DNA of 64,000 bases from an uncultured Desulfobacter sp. (GCF_963666145.1 NZ_OY762614.1:3772501-3836500), one strand, 5' to 3'. Shown: positions 28,032 to 37,269, counted from the stretch's first letter. Numbers and translations are program-made. Notes: generated by a model not told the origin, from the letters alone.

Positions 28032-28661
28032 ATGCTGAAAATTCTTATTGCAGATGACCATGCCATTGTGCGCAAGGGCCTTAAGCAGATTCTGTCCAAT
28101 AATTCGGATATGACCGTGGCCGGAGAGGCGGCCAGCGGGGCCCAGGCGCTGGAGATGATCCGCAACGAGGATTGGGATGTGGTGCTGCTGGATATCAGCA
28201 TGCCCGACGGAAACGGGCTGGATACCTTGAAGCAGGTGAAAAAGGAAAAGCCGGATCTGCCGATCCTGATGCTCAGTATTTACCCGGAAGATCAGTATGC
28301 CATCCGGACCATTAAAGCCGGGGTCTCCGGGTATCTGACCAAAGACAGCGCCCCCGAAGAACTGGTTGAAGCGATCCGAAAAGTGGCCCGCGGCGGTAAG
28401 TATATCAGCGCTTCGTTGTCGGAAAAACTGGCCGAGTATCTAGAGAAAAAATCAGAGCGAGCCCTTCATGAAAATCTTTCAGACCGGGAATACCAGGTGA
28501 TGGTCATGATTGCTGCCGGAAAAACCGTATCCCAGATCGCCGAAGAGATGTGTCTGAGCGTTAAAACCATCAGTACCAACCGGTCCCGGGCCCTGGCTAA
28601 GATGGGTATGGACAATAATTCCCAGTTCACCCATTATGCGGTGAAGCAAGGGCTTGTTTAG
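28032..28661 (+). CDS. NarL/FixJ-family response regulator
   Basis: 209 residues. Receiver domain with acidic pair ADDH near residue 8 and phospho-acceptor Asp in VVLLDISMPDG (about residue 55), Lys in YLTKDSAPEELVEAI. The C-terminal LuxR-type helix-turn-helix is complete (LSDREYQVMVMIAAGKTVSQIAEEMCLSVKTISTNRS). The ATG follows the kinase stop with no gap. Targets are unknown; darA upstream, the small secreted protein and the octaheme cytochrome downstream are the natural candidates. Confidence 0.93.
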   Translation: MLKILIADDHAIVRKGLKQILSNNSDMTVAGEAASGAQALEMIRNEDWDVVLLDISMPDGNGLDTLKQVKKEKPDLPILMLSIYPEDQYAIRTIKAGVSGYLTKDSAPEELVEAIRKVARGGKYISASLSEKLAEYLEKKSERALHENLSDREYQVMVMIAAGKTVSQIAEEMCLSVKTISTNRSRALAKMGMDNNSQFTHYAVKQGLV

Positions 28662-28668
28662 TAAAAAA

Positions 28669-28700
28669 CAACAGCCGATTTTTCGAAAAATCGGCTGTTG
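28669..28700. terminator. Bidirectional intrinsic terminator
   Basis: A perfect 15-bp stem (CAACAGCCGATTTTT with AAAAATCGGCTGTTG) and a 2-base loop, lying 8 bases after the response-regulator stop and about 40 bases before the 3' end of the opposing small gene. Confidence 0.88.
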
Positions 28701-28740
28701 AATGTCAGTTCGAAAGCCGCTGTTTTAAAACTCAGTGTTT

Positions 28741-28893
28741 TTATTGGCAGTTGTAGTACTGATAGTAGGGGCAGTCGTTGTCGCAGGAACCATCTTTTTT
28801 CCGGTCCCGTTGCTGATCTGCGGCCATGGCCAGGGTAGCGCTGAATAATACAACCATAAGAGCGACGATGCTTTTTTTGAAGATTTTTTTCAT
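28741..28893 (-). CDS. Small secreted Cys/Tyr-rich peptide (50 residues)
   Basis: A 50-residue frame with an excellent ribosome binding site (AAGGAGA, 8 bases before the ATG). MKKIFKKS plus a Leu/Val/Met-rich core ending ATLAMAA is a clear signal peptide, predicted to be cut after AMA or MAA. The mature part, about 25 residues, is charged (DQQRDRKKDG) and then reads SCDNDCPYYQYYNCQ, with three Cys and four Tyr. I know no family with this tail; metal binding or disulfide formation is possible. It faces a two-component system across a shared terminator and lies before an octaheme cytochrome gene. Confidence 0.7.
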   Translation of the reverse strand: MKKIFKKSIVALMVVLFSATLAMAADQQRDRKKDGSCDNDCPYYQYYNCQ

Positions 28894-28929
28894 GTCTTAA
28901 GTCTCCTTAAAATTTAAAGTACAATTGGT

Positions 28930-29400
28930 TGGTGGTCCTGGTCTTGCTTTTTACTGTTAAACAGGTTGCTCAGAATCTGTTTATTGCAGAATTGACTTCA
29001 TCATAGATATTCATAGTGCTGTCGTAAATCGGCGCAACTCTCTTTTTAATGTCAGTGTTTGTCCTACAAATTTATGATCATTTCCCGCTTCGATGATTTG
29101 CTCTTTTGTGTAACGACGCCGTTCGTGCCTAATTCTGTATTTAATAATAAATGCAGTTCGCTAAAACAGTCGTCGTAATTCATGATTGACTTTTTCTTTT
29201 TATTTTGAAAGATATGGTTCGGAATTCATAATAAGTGCTTCACTCAATATTTTGTAGCTCATAATTAAATTGGTCGCAATATGTTGAGATTCGAAGAAGT
29301 CGTCATGCGCGTTTATTTGAACGATTTATTAGTAAATGGTAATGCGCGTTTATCTTTATGTTCGGGCTCAGCCGTTTGCTATGGGTCGTTATCAACAAAA
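28930..29400. other. AT-rich intergenic region, possible degenerate coding fragment
   Basis: About 470 bases before the cytochrome gene. On the minus strand near 29000-29150 a frame without a start reads a basic stretch (RHERRRYTKEQIIEAGNDHK) that looks like a protein fragment I cannot name. Further right, ATGCGCGTTTAT occurs twice (about 29305 and 29343), a short direct repeat upstream of the cytochrome. No further gene is evident. Confidence 0.35.
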
Positions 29401-29419
29401 AGAGAGGAGAAAAAGAAAG

Positions 29420-30490
29420 ATGAAGTGCAGATTTTGTTTTACTTTAGTCCTTGTGTCAGTGTTGATCCTGTCCGGTCTGCCTGCTGACGCCCAAGAGCAG
29501 CAGAGTTGTTTTTTGTCGGGCCTGCATCACTCCGGTGAAGGCATGCGGTATTGGTATGAAGCCAAGGATGGCTTCATGGCGATAAGCGGCGTGCCCTACG
29601 ACGCCCTTGGGTGTAAAAATTGTCATGTGCAAAGCTGTGATGATTGCCATCTTCAAAAAACAGACGAGGGGTGTGACTACTCAACCGAGGCAGCCCGGTC
29701 AAGTGACACCTGTCTTAAATGCCATGCCCGTGAAAAAGCCACAGCCAAATACGATGAGGCCAATGCCTGTATGGGCGTACATGCAAAAAGCAACATGGGG
29801 TGCATGGATTGTCACAGCAAAAGAGAGGTTCACGGAGATGGAAACGCCTACACCAGCATGCGGCAGGACGGTGCGATGGATACGGCCTGCACCGATTGTC
29901 ACACAAAAGACGCAACAGAATACCCCGCGCTTCCCGACACCAAGTCCCATACCGTGCATAAAGGCAAGCTGGCATGCAACGCGTGTCATGTTCAAAATTC
30001 CATGACATGCTACAATTGCCATTTCGGCGTTCTTGCCGAGACAAAATCCAAGCCAAAAAGCTTTGCTGCAAAGGCCAAAGACTTTTTGCTTTTGGTAAAA
30101 TACAAAGGGCAAATTACAAGCGGAACCATGCAGAGTTTGGTTGGGAAAAACAACGAACCGTTTATTTCCTACGTGCCGTATTTTACCCATTCGATTATGT
30201 GTGAAGGCAGAAAATGCGAGCAATGCCACGCCACCGAAGCGGTCAAAACCCTTGCGGCATCCCAAAACTTTACCCCGGCCGTATTTAAGGACGGCAAACT
30301 CGAATTTTATAAAGGGATCATTCCAGTGGTTCCCGAATTGTTGAACTGGCCCTTCTTGGAAAAGAAAGGGGATCAGTGGGTGCAGTTTGAACCCAAGACA
30401 AAACCCCTTGTCCAGATGGCGCTATATGCCGAACCGTTCTCCCCGCAGGATTTGAAAAATTTGAAAGTTAAGATTAAATACGAAGAATAG
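29420..30490 (+). CDS. Periplasmic octaheme c-type cytochrome
   Basis: 356 residues from MKCRFCF; upstream in-frame starts lack a secretion signal. A signal peptide ends near PADAQ. Eight CxxCH heme-binding motifs are visible: CKNCH, CDDCH, CLKCH, CMDCH, CTDCH, CNACH, CYNCH and CEQCH. All lie in the first three quarters. The heme-free C-terminal part (about 110 residues, LEFYKGIIPVVPELLNWPF ...) may be a substrate or partner domain. The pattern does not match nitrite, hydroxylamine or tetrathionate reductases in an obvious way. It probably shuttles electrons in the periplasm. A hairpin follows the stop. Confidence 0.85.
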   Translation: MKCRFCFTLVLVSVLILSGLPADAQEQQSCFLSGLHHSGEGMRYWYEAKDGFMAISGVPYDALGCKNCHVQSCDDCHLQKTDEGCDYSTEAARSSDTCLKCHAREKATAKYDEANACMGVHAKSNMGCMDCHSKREVHGDGNAYTSMRQDGAMDTACTDCHTKDATEYPALPDTKSHTVHKGKLACNACHVQNSMTCYNCHFGVLAETKSKPKSFAAKAKDFLLLVKYKGQITSGTMQSLVGKNNEPFISYVPYFTHSIMCEGRKCEQCHATEAVKTLAASQNFTPAVFKDGKLEFYKGIIPVVPELLNWPFLEKKGDQWVQFEPKTKPLVQMALYAEPFSPQDLKNLKVKIKYEE

Positions 30491-30515
30491 GGTATCTATT
30501 CTAAAGATCATATTG

Positions 30516-30565
30516 TTCCGGCATGGGACGGCAGTATATTATTTGCTTTTGTCCCATGACCGGAA
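30516..30565 (+). terminator. Hairpin downstream of the cytochrome gene
   Basis: TTCCGGCATGGGAC pairs with GTCCCATGACCGGAA with one bulged base, around a 21-base AT-rich loop. A terminator or transcript-end stabiliser is likely; there is no T tract directly after the stem. Confidence 0.5.
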
Positions 30566-30798
30566 CCCGGCATTCATTCCTGACAAATGTACATTTTTGG
30601 GGTCATCATAAATTCGTACGCATCGCAGAGGCAAACCATGCGAACGCCGTCCTGATTTATCCTTGACAGTTCTCAGCCGCTTATCTACCATGACCTGCCA
30701 TTGTGGACTTGTGTGAAAAAATGATAATTTACAGGTGTATATAAATTTGAAATATTTCCTGGCGGCATCGGAAATGTTTATGCCCGGGTCAGTGATTC

Positions 30799-32190
30799 AT
30801 GGAACCAAATAGAGTACAGCATTTGACAGAACAGGCTGTGGCCGATCTTTTAAACGGAAACGGCGCGCCAGATAGACCTTTTTGCGGGCGAAACACCCTC
30901 GCAGATATCCGTGCCATGGCCCGTGCCATTCTTGATCAGTGTCCTGTAACAGACAATCAAAGGGGATTCCTTGCCGTATTTACCACGGACAGGGCGGTTA
31001 CCGCTGCCGCGATTATTGCCCGGCTGGCGGGCGGCCCCATACTGATTCTGCCCCATGATATCTCGGACAAGGCGCTTATGGATCTGACAAGTGACCCGGA
31101 ACATACATGGGTGGCGGCGGACCCGGGCCGGACCGTGCCTGACCGTTTCAAAACGCTTGCCGTCAATTCAGATGATCAGCTTGGTAATACAGCCCCCTTA
31201 ACCGCCGCCATTGATCCGGATGCCTCTCTGCTTAAACTGTATACCGGCGGTTCCACCGGGAAACCGGCCATCTGGACAAAGACCGTGGCCAATATCATGG
31301 GCGAAGCCCTGTTCCAGGTAAACTTCCATGGCATCTGTCAAGATGACGTGGTGGTTGCCACGGTGCCCCCCTATCATATCTACGGGTTGCTGTTTTCCGT
31401 GGCAGCCCCCTTGCTTGCCGGCGCAAGGGTGGCGGATCAAACCTGCGGATTCCCCCATGAAATTATCAATCTGGTCATGGATGAGGCGGCAACCATTCTC
31501 GTCAGTGTCCCGGCCCATTACAGAGCATTGAACGGCCATGATTTCCCGGATCATGGCCTGCGTCTGGCGTTCTCTTCGGCCGGTGTCCTGGATGAAACGG
31601 ATGAGAAAGATTTTCGTCAGAGAAATCATGTCCCGGTCATGGAAGTTTACGGGTCAACGGAAACCGGCGGCATCGCCTTTAGATGCCGGGGACGCGACGA
31701 GGCCTTTTTTTTGCCCTTCAATGTTATTGAAACCCGGATTGCACAAGAGACGTTAAAAATTCGATCCCCGTTTGTTTCTCCTGAAATTGTCCGGGATGAT
31801 TTGGGTTTTTACCTGGTGCCGGACCGGGTGAAATTATGTCCCGGCAACACCTTTGCCATCCTTGGGCGATCAGATACGGTTGTGAAAATTGCAGGTATTC
31901 GGGTGGACCTGGACCAGGTCCGGTCTGTCTTGAAAACCATGGATGGGGTCAGTGATGCGCTTGTTCTGACAAAGCCTGTGCCCCGGGGCAGGGCCTTTGA
32001 TATCTGTGCCCTTGTGGAAGGCGACTGCACCCAGACGGATATCCGGCAGTTTCTCGCCGAACGGCTTGAGGCCGTGGCCCATCCCCGCAGAATCAAGGTT
32101 GTGGACCACATGCCCATGACCCGTTCGGGAAAGTACGACAGGGCTGCGGTTGCGGCTTTATTTGAAACAAACGAAGGCGAAACAAAATGA
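30799..32190 (+). CDS. AMP-dependent acyl/aryl ligase (aryl-polyene type)
   Basis: 463 residues. Adenylate-forming enzyme: P-loop YTGGSTGKP (residues 148-156), the central VYGSTETGGIAF motif near residue 285, and the C-terminal catalytic Lys in MTRSGKYDR. In aryl polyene clusters a ligase of this size activates the aryl starter acid and loads it on the carrier protein. It is the first gene of an operon with three ketosynthases, an acyltransferase and a thioesterase; its stop overlaps the next start (ATGA). The substrate is presumably an aromatic acid by context, but a fatty acid is not excluded. Confidence 0.8.
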   Translation: MEPNRVQHLTEQAVADLLNGNGAPDRPFCGRNTLADIRAMARAILDQCPVTDNQRGFLAVFTTDRAVTAAAIIARLAGGPILILPHDISDKALMDLTSDPEHTWVAADPGRTVPDRFKTLAVNSDDQLGNTAPLTAAIDPDASLLKLYTGGSTGKPAIWTKTVANIMGEALFQVNFHGICQDDVVVATVPPYHIYGLLFSVAAPLLAGARVADQTCGFPHEIINLVMDEAATILVSVPAHYRALNGHDFPDHGLRLAFSSAGVLDETDEKDFRQRNHVPVMEVYGSTETGGIAFRCRGRDEAFFLPFNVIETRIAQETLKIRSPFVSPEIVRDDLGFYLVPDRVKLCPGNTFAILGRSDTVVKIAGIRVDLDQVRSVLKTMDGVSDALVLTKPVPRGRAFDICALVEGDCTQTDIRQFLAERLEAVAHPRRIKVVDHMPMTRSGKYDRAAVAALFETNEGETK

Positions 32191-33422
32191 ACCGCAGAGT
32201 GGTGATAACAGGATATGGTGTCATCTCCCCCATCGGGGAGACCGAGGATGAGATCATCCGGCATCTGACCCAGGGGATTTCCGGGGTTAAAAAACTTGAA
32301 AATGACGGATTTTTGTCCGAATTTATCCAGTCCGGTGTCTATGGCAGGATTGATTATCCCACGACCTATTCCTTTGAACGAAATCATCGCAAGACCATGG
32401 GCCCGGTGGCCTTTGTCGCCTGTGAGTCCGCCCGGCGGGCCATTGCGCAATCAGGCCTGGACAAGGAATTTTTGACGTCCGGGGATGTCGGGGTGGCGTT
32501 CGGCTCCATCCATGGCAGCCCCTTTGTCCAGCGTGAGATCATGAAGGCCTATTTCAAGGCGGATAAAGGTGGAAGCCGGGGCATTAACGCGGCGGATTTT
32601 TTAAAATCCATGGCCCACACCACCGCCGTGAACATCACAAAGATGTTCGGCATATCCGGCCGGGTCATCAGTCCGTGTACGGCATGCACCACCAGCAGCC
32701 AGTCCATTGGCTTTGGCTATGAAGCCATTCGGTTTGGCATGCAGGAGGCCATGGTGTGCGGTGGTGCCGACGAATATGACACCTCAACCGTGGCCGTCTT
32801 TGACAACCTCCGTGCCTGCTCCATCCGGTTCAACGACACCCCGCATCTTACCCCGCGGCCCTTTGACAGCCAGCGGGACGGTATGGTGGTGGGTGAAGGG
32901 GCGGGTGCCCTTGTGCTGGAGTCCCTGGATCATGCCGAACGCCGCGGTGCCGCCATCCTGGGCGAAGTGGTCGGCTTTGCCTCCAACAACAACGGCGGGG
33001 ACATGATTCTGCCCAACCTGGCCGGCATCAGCCGGACATTGACCCTGGCCCTGGACGATGCGAAAATGTCCAGCCAAGACGTTGATTTTATCAGTGCCCA
33101 TGCCACGGCCACCCGCCAGGGCGATACCATTGAGGCCATGGCCATCCACAATGTGTATGGAGGAAAAACACGGGTGACGGCCCTGAAAAGCTACATGGGC
33201 CATACCATTGCCGCCTGCGGGGCCATTGAGTCCATCATTACTTTGATGATGATGAAGCACGGATTTATTCCGCCCACCCTCAATCTTGACACGGTGGATG
33301 AATCGTGTGCCATGCTCAATCATACACGGCAGGTGTTGGATGAGCAGATCCATACGGCATCGGTACAGAATTTTGCCTTTGGGGGGGTGAATACCGCCCT
33401 TATATTAAAGAAGTTTACTTGA
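32187..33422 (+). CDS. FabF-like ketosynthase 1 (polyene elongation)
   Basis: 411 residues. Full Cys-His-His triad: Cys167 in SPCTACTTSSQS, His in SAHATATRQGD, His in LKSYMGHTIAACG. It is a close relative of the ketosynthase at 49095 (much of the middle and C-terminal parts identical by eye). In aryl polyene pathways such enzymes carry out the malonyl-ACP condensations. It overlaps the ligase start-to-stop by 4 bases and the downstream acyltransferase ATG overlaps its stop, so it is tightly co-translated. Confidence 0.88.
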   Translation: MNRRVVITGYGVISPIGETEDEIIRHLTQGISGVKKLENDGFLSEFIQSGVYGRIDYPTTYSFERNHRKTMGPVAFVACESARRAIAQSGLDKEFLTSGDVGVAFGSIHGSPFVQREIMKAYFKADKGGSRGINAADFLKSMAHTTAVNITKMFGISGRVISPCTACTTSSQSIGFGYEAIRFGMQEAMVCGGADEYDTSTVAVFDNLRACSIRFNDTPHLTPRPFDSQRDGMVVGEGAGALVLESLDHAERRGAAILGEVVGFASNNNGGDMILPNLAGISRTLTLALDDAKMSSQDVDFISAHATATRQGDTIEAMAIHNVYGGKTRVTALKSYMGHTIAACGAIESIITLMMMKHGFIPPTLNLDTVDESCAMLNHTRQVLDEQIHTASVQNFAFGGVNTALILKKFT

Positions 33423-34237
33423 TGGGCCCAAAATCTTCAAACGACGTACAAGCGACTAAATCCAAGGGGACTGTTCTTTTGGCCTTTACCAGGGATCTGG
33501 TTATCACGTTACTGCTGTGGGGCTATTTTCTTTTTGGATTTCTTCTGTTTTTCTCCCCGTTTTACCTGATCGCCTTTGTGTGTCCGCCTATACGGGAAAG
33601 GGCTATTCAATGTCTCAATTCTCTATTTTACAAAGGATTTTTTTTCCTGCTCCGCTTGCTGATGCCGGATCTTACCCTTGGCATTGATCCTGAAGTTAAA
33701 GGTCTTGAAAACGGCATCGTTGTCTGCAATCATGTCTCCTATCTGGATCCTTTGATGATGATCAGTCTGTTCCGGCGGCATAAAACCATTGTGAAAGCCA
33801 CCTTTTTCAAGGTGCCGGTGTTCGGCTGGGTATTAAGGGCGGCTGGGTATATTCCCTCCATGCCCAAGGGCCGGATGGCTGGGTTGATGGTAAAGCAGAC
33901 CAGATCCTTGTCCGCTTTTTTTGAAAAAGGCGGCATCCTGTTTGTGTTTCCCGAGGGCACCCGGAATCGAAATGTCGGACAGGGGACCCTGGCGTTTCAC
34001 AGTGGTGTGTTTAAAATGGCACGTTTTTGCAGGTCTCCCATCCATATCCTGGTGATTCGCAACACCGACAAAGTATTTAGACCCGGCCGGTTTTTATTTC
34101 ACACCGATTTTTCCGGCACCGTCAGCGTTGAACTTGCCGGTACGATTCAACCGGATTATGATAATCAGACTGTGGCTACGGCAGGACTCATGGAAGAGGC
34201 CGCAAAGATTTTAAACGAAAAGCAAAAGGACATCTGA
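33422..34237 (+). CDS. PlsC-type 1-acylglycerol-3-phosphate acyltransferase-like protein
   Basis: About 271 residues from the ATG overlapping the ketosynthase stop; a TTG one codon earlier is less likely. N-terminal membrane helix (ITLLLWGYFLFGFLLFF). The acyltransferase motifs are NHVSYLD (HX4D), and FPEGTRNR (substrate-binding block). In polyene clusters such enzymes attach the finished chain to a lipid or glycerol-like acceptor in the inner membrane. The next ketosynthase starts directly at its stop. Confidence 0.85.
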   Translation: MGPKSSNDVQATKSKGTVLLAFTRDLVITLLLWGYFLFGFLLFFSPFYLIAFVCPPIRERAIQCLNSLFYKGFFFLLRLLMPDLTLGIDPEVKGLENGIVVCNHVSYLDPLMMISLFRRHKTIVKATFFKVPVFGWVLRAAGYIPSMPKGRMAGLMVKQTRSLSAFFEKGGILFVFPEGTRNRNVGQGTLAFHSGVFKMARFCRSPIHILVIRNTDKVFRPGRFLFHTDFSGTVSVELAGTIQPDYDNQTVATAGLMEEAAKILNEKQKDI

Positions 34238-35488
34238 GTGGGAACATCAAACAGACAGGCCGTGATATTGGGATATGATGCGGTTTGCCCCCTGGGAACC
34301 CGGCTGCCTGATGCCTGGAAAAAAGCGCTGGCAGGTCAAAGCGGCATTGGTCCGCTGACTCGGTTTCCCCTGGACGACAATTTCCCCGTGCGCATTGCAG
34401 GCCAGGTTGAAAGCATTGATGACCTGGACTATCCTTTTTTAAAACCCCGGGAACGCGCCAAGTGGACTTCGCCCATTTTCAAGCATGCCATGCTCACCGT
34501 CTCCCGGGCCATTGCCCAAAGCGGGATGGAAATTACCCCTGACATTGCCCCCAGAACCGCCATCACCTACAGTTCCGCTCTGGGCGGGTTGGATGCCGCG
34601 CTGGATGCGGATCGCAGGCTGGTAACGGAGAACCGCCTGCCCAAGCCCTTCACCAATCCCAATGCCTGTATCAATATGGTGGGGGGCAAGGTTTCCATCC
34701 TTACCGGGGCCACAGGTCCCATCACCGCGACTATTTCGGCCTGTGCCACGGGAGCGACCTCCATGATCATCGGCGCCATGTTCATTGAACAGGGGCTGTG
34801 CGATGTGGCCATCTGCGGGGCGGTGGATTTTGCCTTGGTGCCGACCATTATTGCCGGGTTTCACACCATGAACGGCACCTTTTATCCCAAGCCCGGGGAG
34901 GATGTTTCGCCCCAGGGGGCCAGCCGGCCGTTTTCGAAAAACCGACGGGGCTTTGTGGTCTCCGAAGGGGCCGGTGCCGTGATCCTGGCTGCCCGGGAGT
35001 TTGCCCAAAGCTGGGGATTAAAATATCAGATCGCCCTTGCCGGATGGGGGATGACTTCGGATGCCCATCATGTGGTAGCGCCCCATTTGCCCACCGTAAC
35101 CCGGTGCATGGAGTTGGCCCTTAAGCATGCCGGGGTTGCTCCTGAGGAGATTGCCAGTGTCAATGCCCATGCCACGGCCACCCCGGTGGGGGACAAGGTG
35201 GAGTATGATGCCCTGTCGGCGGTGTTCGGTAAAAAGATCCCGCCGGTGACGGCCAACAAATCCATGATCGGGCACGCCATGGGCGCGTCCAGCGCCATTG
35301 AAACCATTTTTGCCGTCCAGGGCATGATTGATGGGCAGATCCCGCCCACCATCAACTATGATCCGGACCCTGACATGGATTTTGACTGCGTAACCGGCGA
35401 TGCAAAATGTCTGGACCAGCCCTATGTGTTGAAAAACGCATTTGGCTTCGGCGGATGCAATGCCTGCATGGTTCTGCAAAAATGCTGA
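34238..35488 (+). CDS. Ketosynthase 2 (FabF/FabB-like)
   Basis: 416 residues, GTG start abutting the acyltransferase stop. Active-site Cys169 in ATISACATGATSM, His in NAHATATPVGD and His in NKSMIGHAMGASS are all present, so it looks catalytically competent and not a bare chain-length factor. It and the following gene may form a ketosynthase heterodimer, as described for aryl polyene systems where one subunit acts as partner. No other domain is present. Confidence 0.87.
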   Translation: MGTSNRQAVILGYDAVCPLGTRLPDAWKKALAGQSGIGPLTRFPLDDNFPVRIAGQVESIDDLDYPFLKPRERAKWTSPIFKHAMLTVSRAIAQSGMEITPDIAPRTAITYSSALGGLDAALDADRRLVTENRLPKPFTNPNACINMVGGKVSILTGATGPITATISACATGATSMIIGAMFIEQGLCDVAICGAVDFALVPTIIAGFHTMNGTFYPKPGEDVSPQGASRPFSKNRRGFVVSEGAGAVILAAREFAQSWGLKYQIALAGWGMTSDAHHVVAPHLPTVTRCMELALKHAGVAPEEIASVNAHATATPVGDKVEYDALSAVFGKKIPPVTANKSMIGHAMGASSAIETIFAVQGMIDGQIPPTINYDPDPDMDFDCVTGDAKCLDQPYVLKNAFGFGGCNACMVLQKC

Positions 35489-35506
35489 AAGAACAGAGAT
35501 AAGATC

Positions 35507-36772
35507 ATGAAAGCACCATTAAACAGACGGGTTTTTGTGTTGGGATACGGGGCGGCCACCCCGCTGGGGGCCACCTTTGACCTGACCTTTGAAAATGCTG
35601 TGGCCGGTAAAGCAGGATTTAGGCGGCTCACCCGGTGTGAGACGAAATCCCTAAGCAATGTGGTGGGAGAAATTCCCGACTGGGATCCTGTGGCAAGCGG
35701 AATGTTTGAGAGAAAAGAGGCCCACAACTGGAATGCCGCGTTTGTACTGCTGACCGTGGCTGTATGCCGGGAGGCCCTGGCCCATGCCGGTATTGTCATG
35801 GATCCCGATATCGGCCGGCGCACCGCCTGTTTAATCGGTTCCGCCCTCAACGGCATGGATGCCTTCAAAATTGCCTCGGAGAAATATGCCGATGCAGGAC
35901 CTTTGCGGGTCAGCCCCTATCTTCTGCCCAATCTTTGCGGCAACATGCCCGCAAGTAAGGCCGGTATTGATTTAGGCTTTACAGGGCCGTTGTTTTCCCC
36001 CCAGGGGGCATGCGCTTCGGGCAATCACGCCATCGGTATGGGGGCCAGGATGATCCGGGACGGTGATGTGGATGTGGTGCTGGCAGGCGGTGTGGACACC
36101 CCCCTGGTGCCCGAGATCGTCCAGGGCTTTGCCAACATGGGGGCCACCATAAAAGTCAATCCCGAGGACCGGGCCTATGAAGACCCGGGTCAGGCGAGCC
36201 GCCCGTTCAGCCGCGACCGCAAGGGCATGGTGCTTTCAGAAGGGTGCGGGGTGGTGGTACTGGCCGCAGAAGAGGTGGCCAGGGCCCACGGCCTTAAACC
36301 CCGGGCAGAAGTGGCAGGGGTCGGCTGGACCTCGGATGCCTTTCATTTCACCAGCCCCAATCTTGAGACCATTGTCCGGGCCATGCACCAGGCCATTGAC
36401 GATGCCCAGATTGCCCCCCGGGATATTCAGTACATTAATGCCCACGGCACCTCCACCTTTAAAGGCGACACGTCCGAGGCCGAATGTTTAAGGCAGGTGT
36501 TCGGACACCATCTGGGACAGATCCCCGTATCCTCCAATAAGTCCCAGCTTGGCCACACATTGGGGGCCGCCGCCGCCATTGAAGCTGCATTGAGCATTGA
36601 GGCCATGCAGATGGGCATGGTGCTTCCCACCATTAACCATAAACCCGCCCCTGAATTTGACGACTTGGACGTGGTGCCCGATACCTTCAGGGCCCATCCG
36701 CACGATTTTTTGTTGTCCAATGCCTACGGGTTTGGCGGAACCAATTGCTGTATTGTATTCAAAGGGATGTAA
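35507..36772 (+). CDS. Ketosynthase 3 (FabF/FabB-like)
   Basis: 421 residues. Cys169 in SPQGACASGNHAIG, His in NAHGTSTFKGD and His in NKSQLGHTLGAAA give an intact triad. Sequence is clearly different from ketosynthases 1 and 4 and more like ketosynthase 2 in layout. It starts 18 bases after ketosynthase 2 and is followed after 4 bases by the thioesterase. It may be the partner of ketosynthase 2. Confidence 0.87.
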   Translation: MKAPLNRRVFVLGYGAATPLGATFDLTFENAVAGKAGFRRLTRCETKSLSNVVGEIPDWDPVASGMFERKEAHNWNAAFVLLTVAVCREALAHAGIVMDPDIGRRTACLIGSALNGMDAFKIASEKYADAGPLRVSPYLLPNLCGNMPASKAGIDLGFTGPLFSPQGACASGNHAIGMGARMIRDGDVDVVLAGGVDTPLVPEIVQGFANMGATIKVNPEDRAYEDPGQASRPFSRDRKGMVLSEGCGVVVLAAEEVARAHGLKPRAEVAGVGWTSDAFHFTSPNLETIVRAMHQAIDDAQIAPRDIQYINAHGTSTFKGDTSEAECLRQVFGHHLGQIPVSSNKSQLGHTLGAAAAIEAALSIEAMQMGMVLPTINHKPAPEFDDLDVVPDTFRAHPHDFLLSNAYGFGGTNCCIVFKGM

Positions 36773-36776
36773 GACC

Positions 36777-37268
36777 ATGAAACCCAAACCGTTTAAACCC
36801 GAAATTACGGATGAAAACACCCCTTATGTGAAGGACCAGATCACAGGGCTGATCTGGCACCGGACCAGCCATAGAACCCTTTATGCAGACACGGACCGCT
36901 CCCAGGTGGTGTATCATGCCAATTATCTAAGGTTTTTTGAACAGGGCCGGGCGGATTTGATGCGGGATATTGCCTACCCCTACCGGGAAATTGAAGAGAG
37001 CGGGTTTGTCTATCCCATTATTGAGACCAAGCTTAACTATTTTGCCCCGCTCTATTATGACGACCTGATGTGGATTCATACCCGGCCTGCCGGCCTGGAG
37101 CGGGTGAAACTCCAGTTTGATTATGTGATCACAAGTCATACCTATGACCAGATCATCTGCAAGGGGTATACCCGGCACTGCGCCACCAATGCCCAGGGCA
37201 TACCCGTCGGCGTGGATGAGAAAACCGTCCGGGTCTGGACCCAGTTTCCCGGCCGGGACAAATTGTAG
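36777..37268 (+). CDS. Hot-dog thioesterase (4-hydroxybenzoyl-CoA thioesterase type)
   Basis: 163 residues. The motif YADTDRSQVVYHANYLRFFEQGR is that of YbgC/4HBT thioesterases, with the Asp and the H-x-x-Y. It would release or edit acyl-ACP intermediates of the polyene synthase. The start is chosen at MKPKPFK, 4 bases after the ketosynthase 3 stop; the longer open frame upstream overlaps that gene. A degenerate second copy of its C-terminal 65 residues lies at 39798-40006. Directly behind its stop the sequence switches to a fragment of an unrelated gene, so the operon end may be a rearrangement junction. Confidence 0.85.
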   Translation: MKPKPFKPEITDENTPYVKDQITGLIWHRTSHRTLYADTDRSQVVYHANYLRFFEQGRADLMRDIAYPYREIEESGFVYPIIETKLNYFAPLYYDDLMWIHTRPAGLERVKLQFDYVITSHTYDQIICKGYTRHCATNAQGIPVGVDEKTVRVWTQFPGRDKL

Positions 37269-37269
37269 C

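Noticed and set aside
25709..28661. Phosphonate ABC transporter
   Set aside because: The PhnD-like protein is followed by kinase and regulator genes and no permease or ATPase is present.
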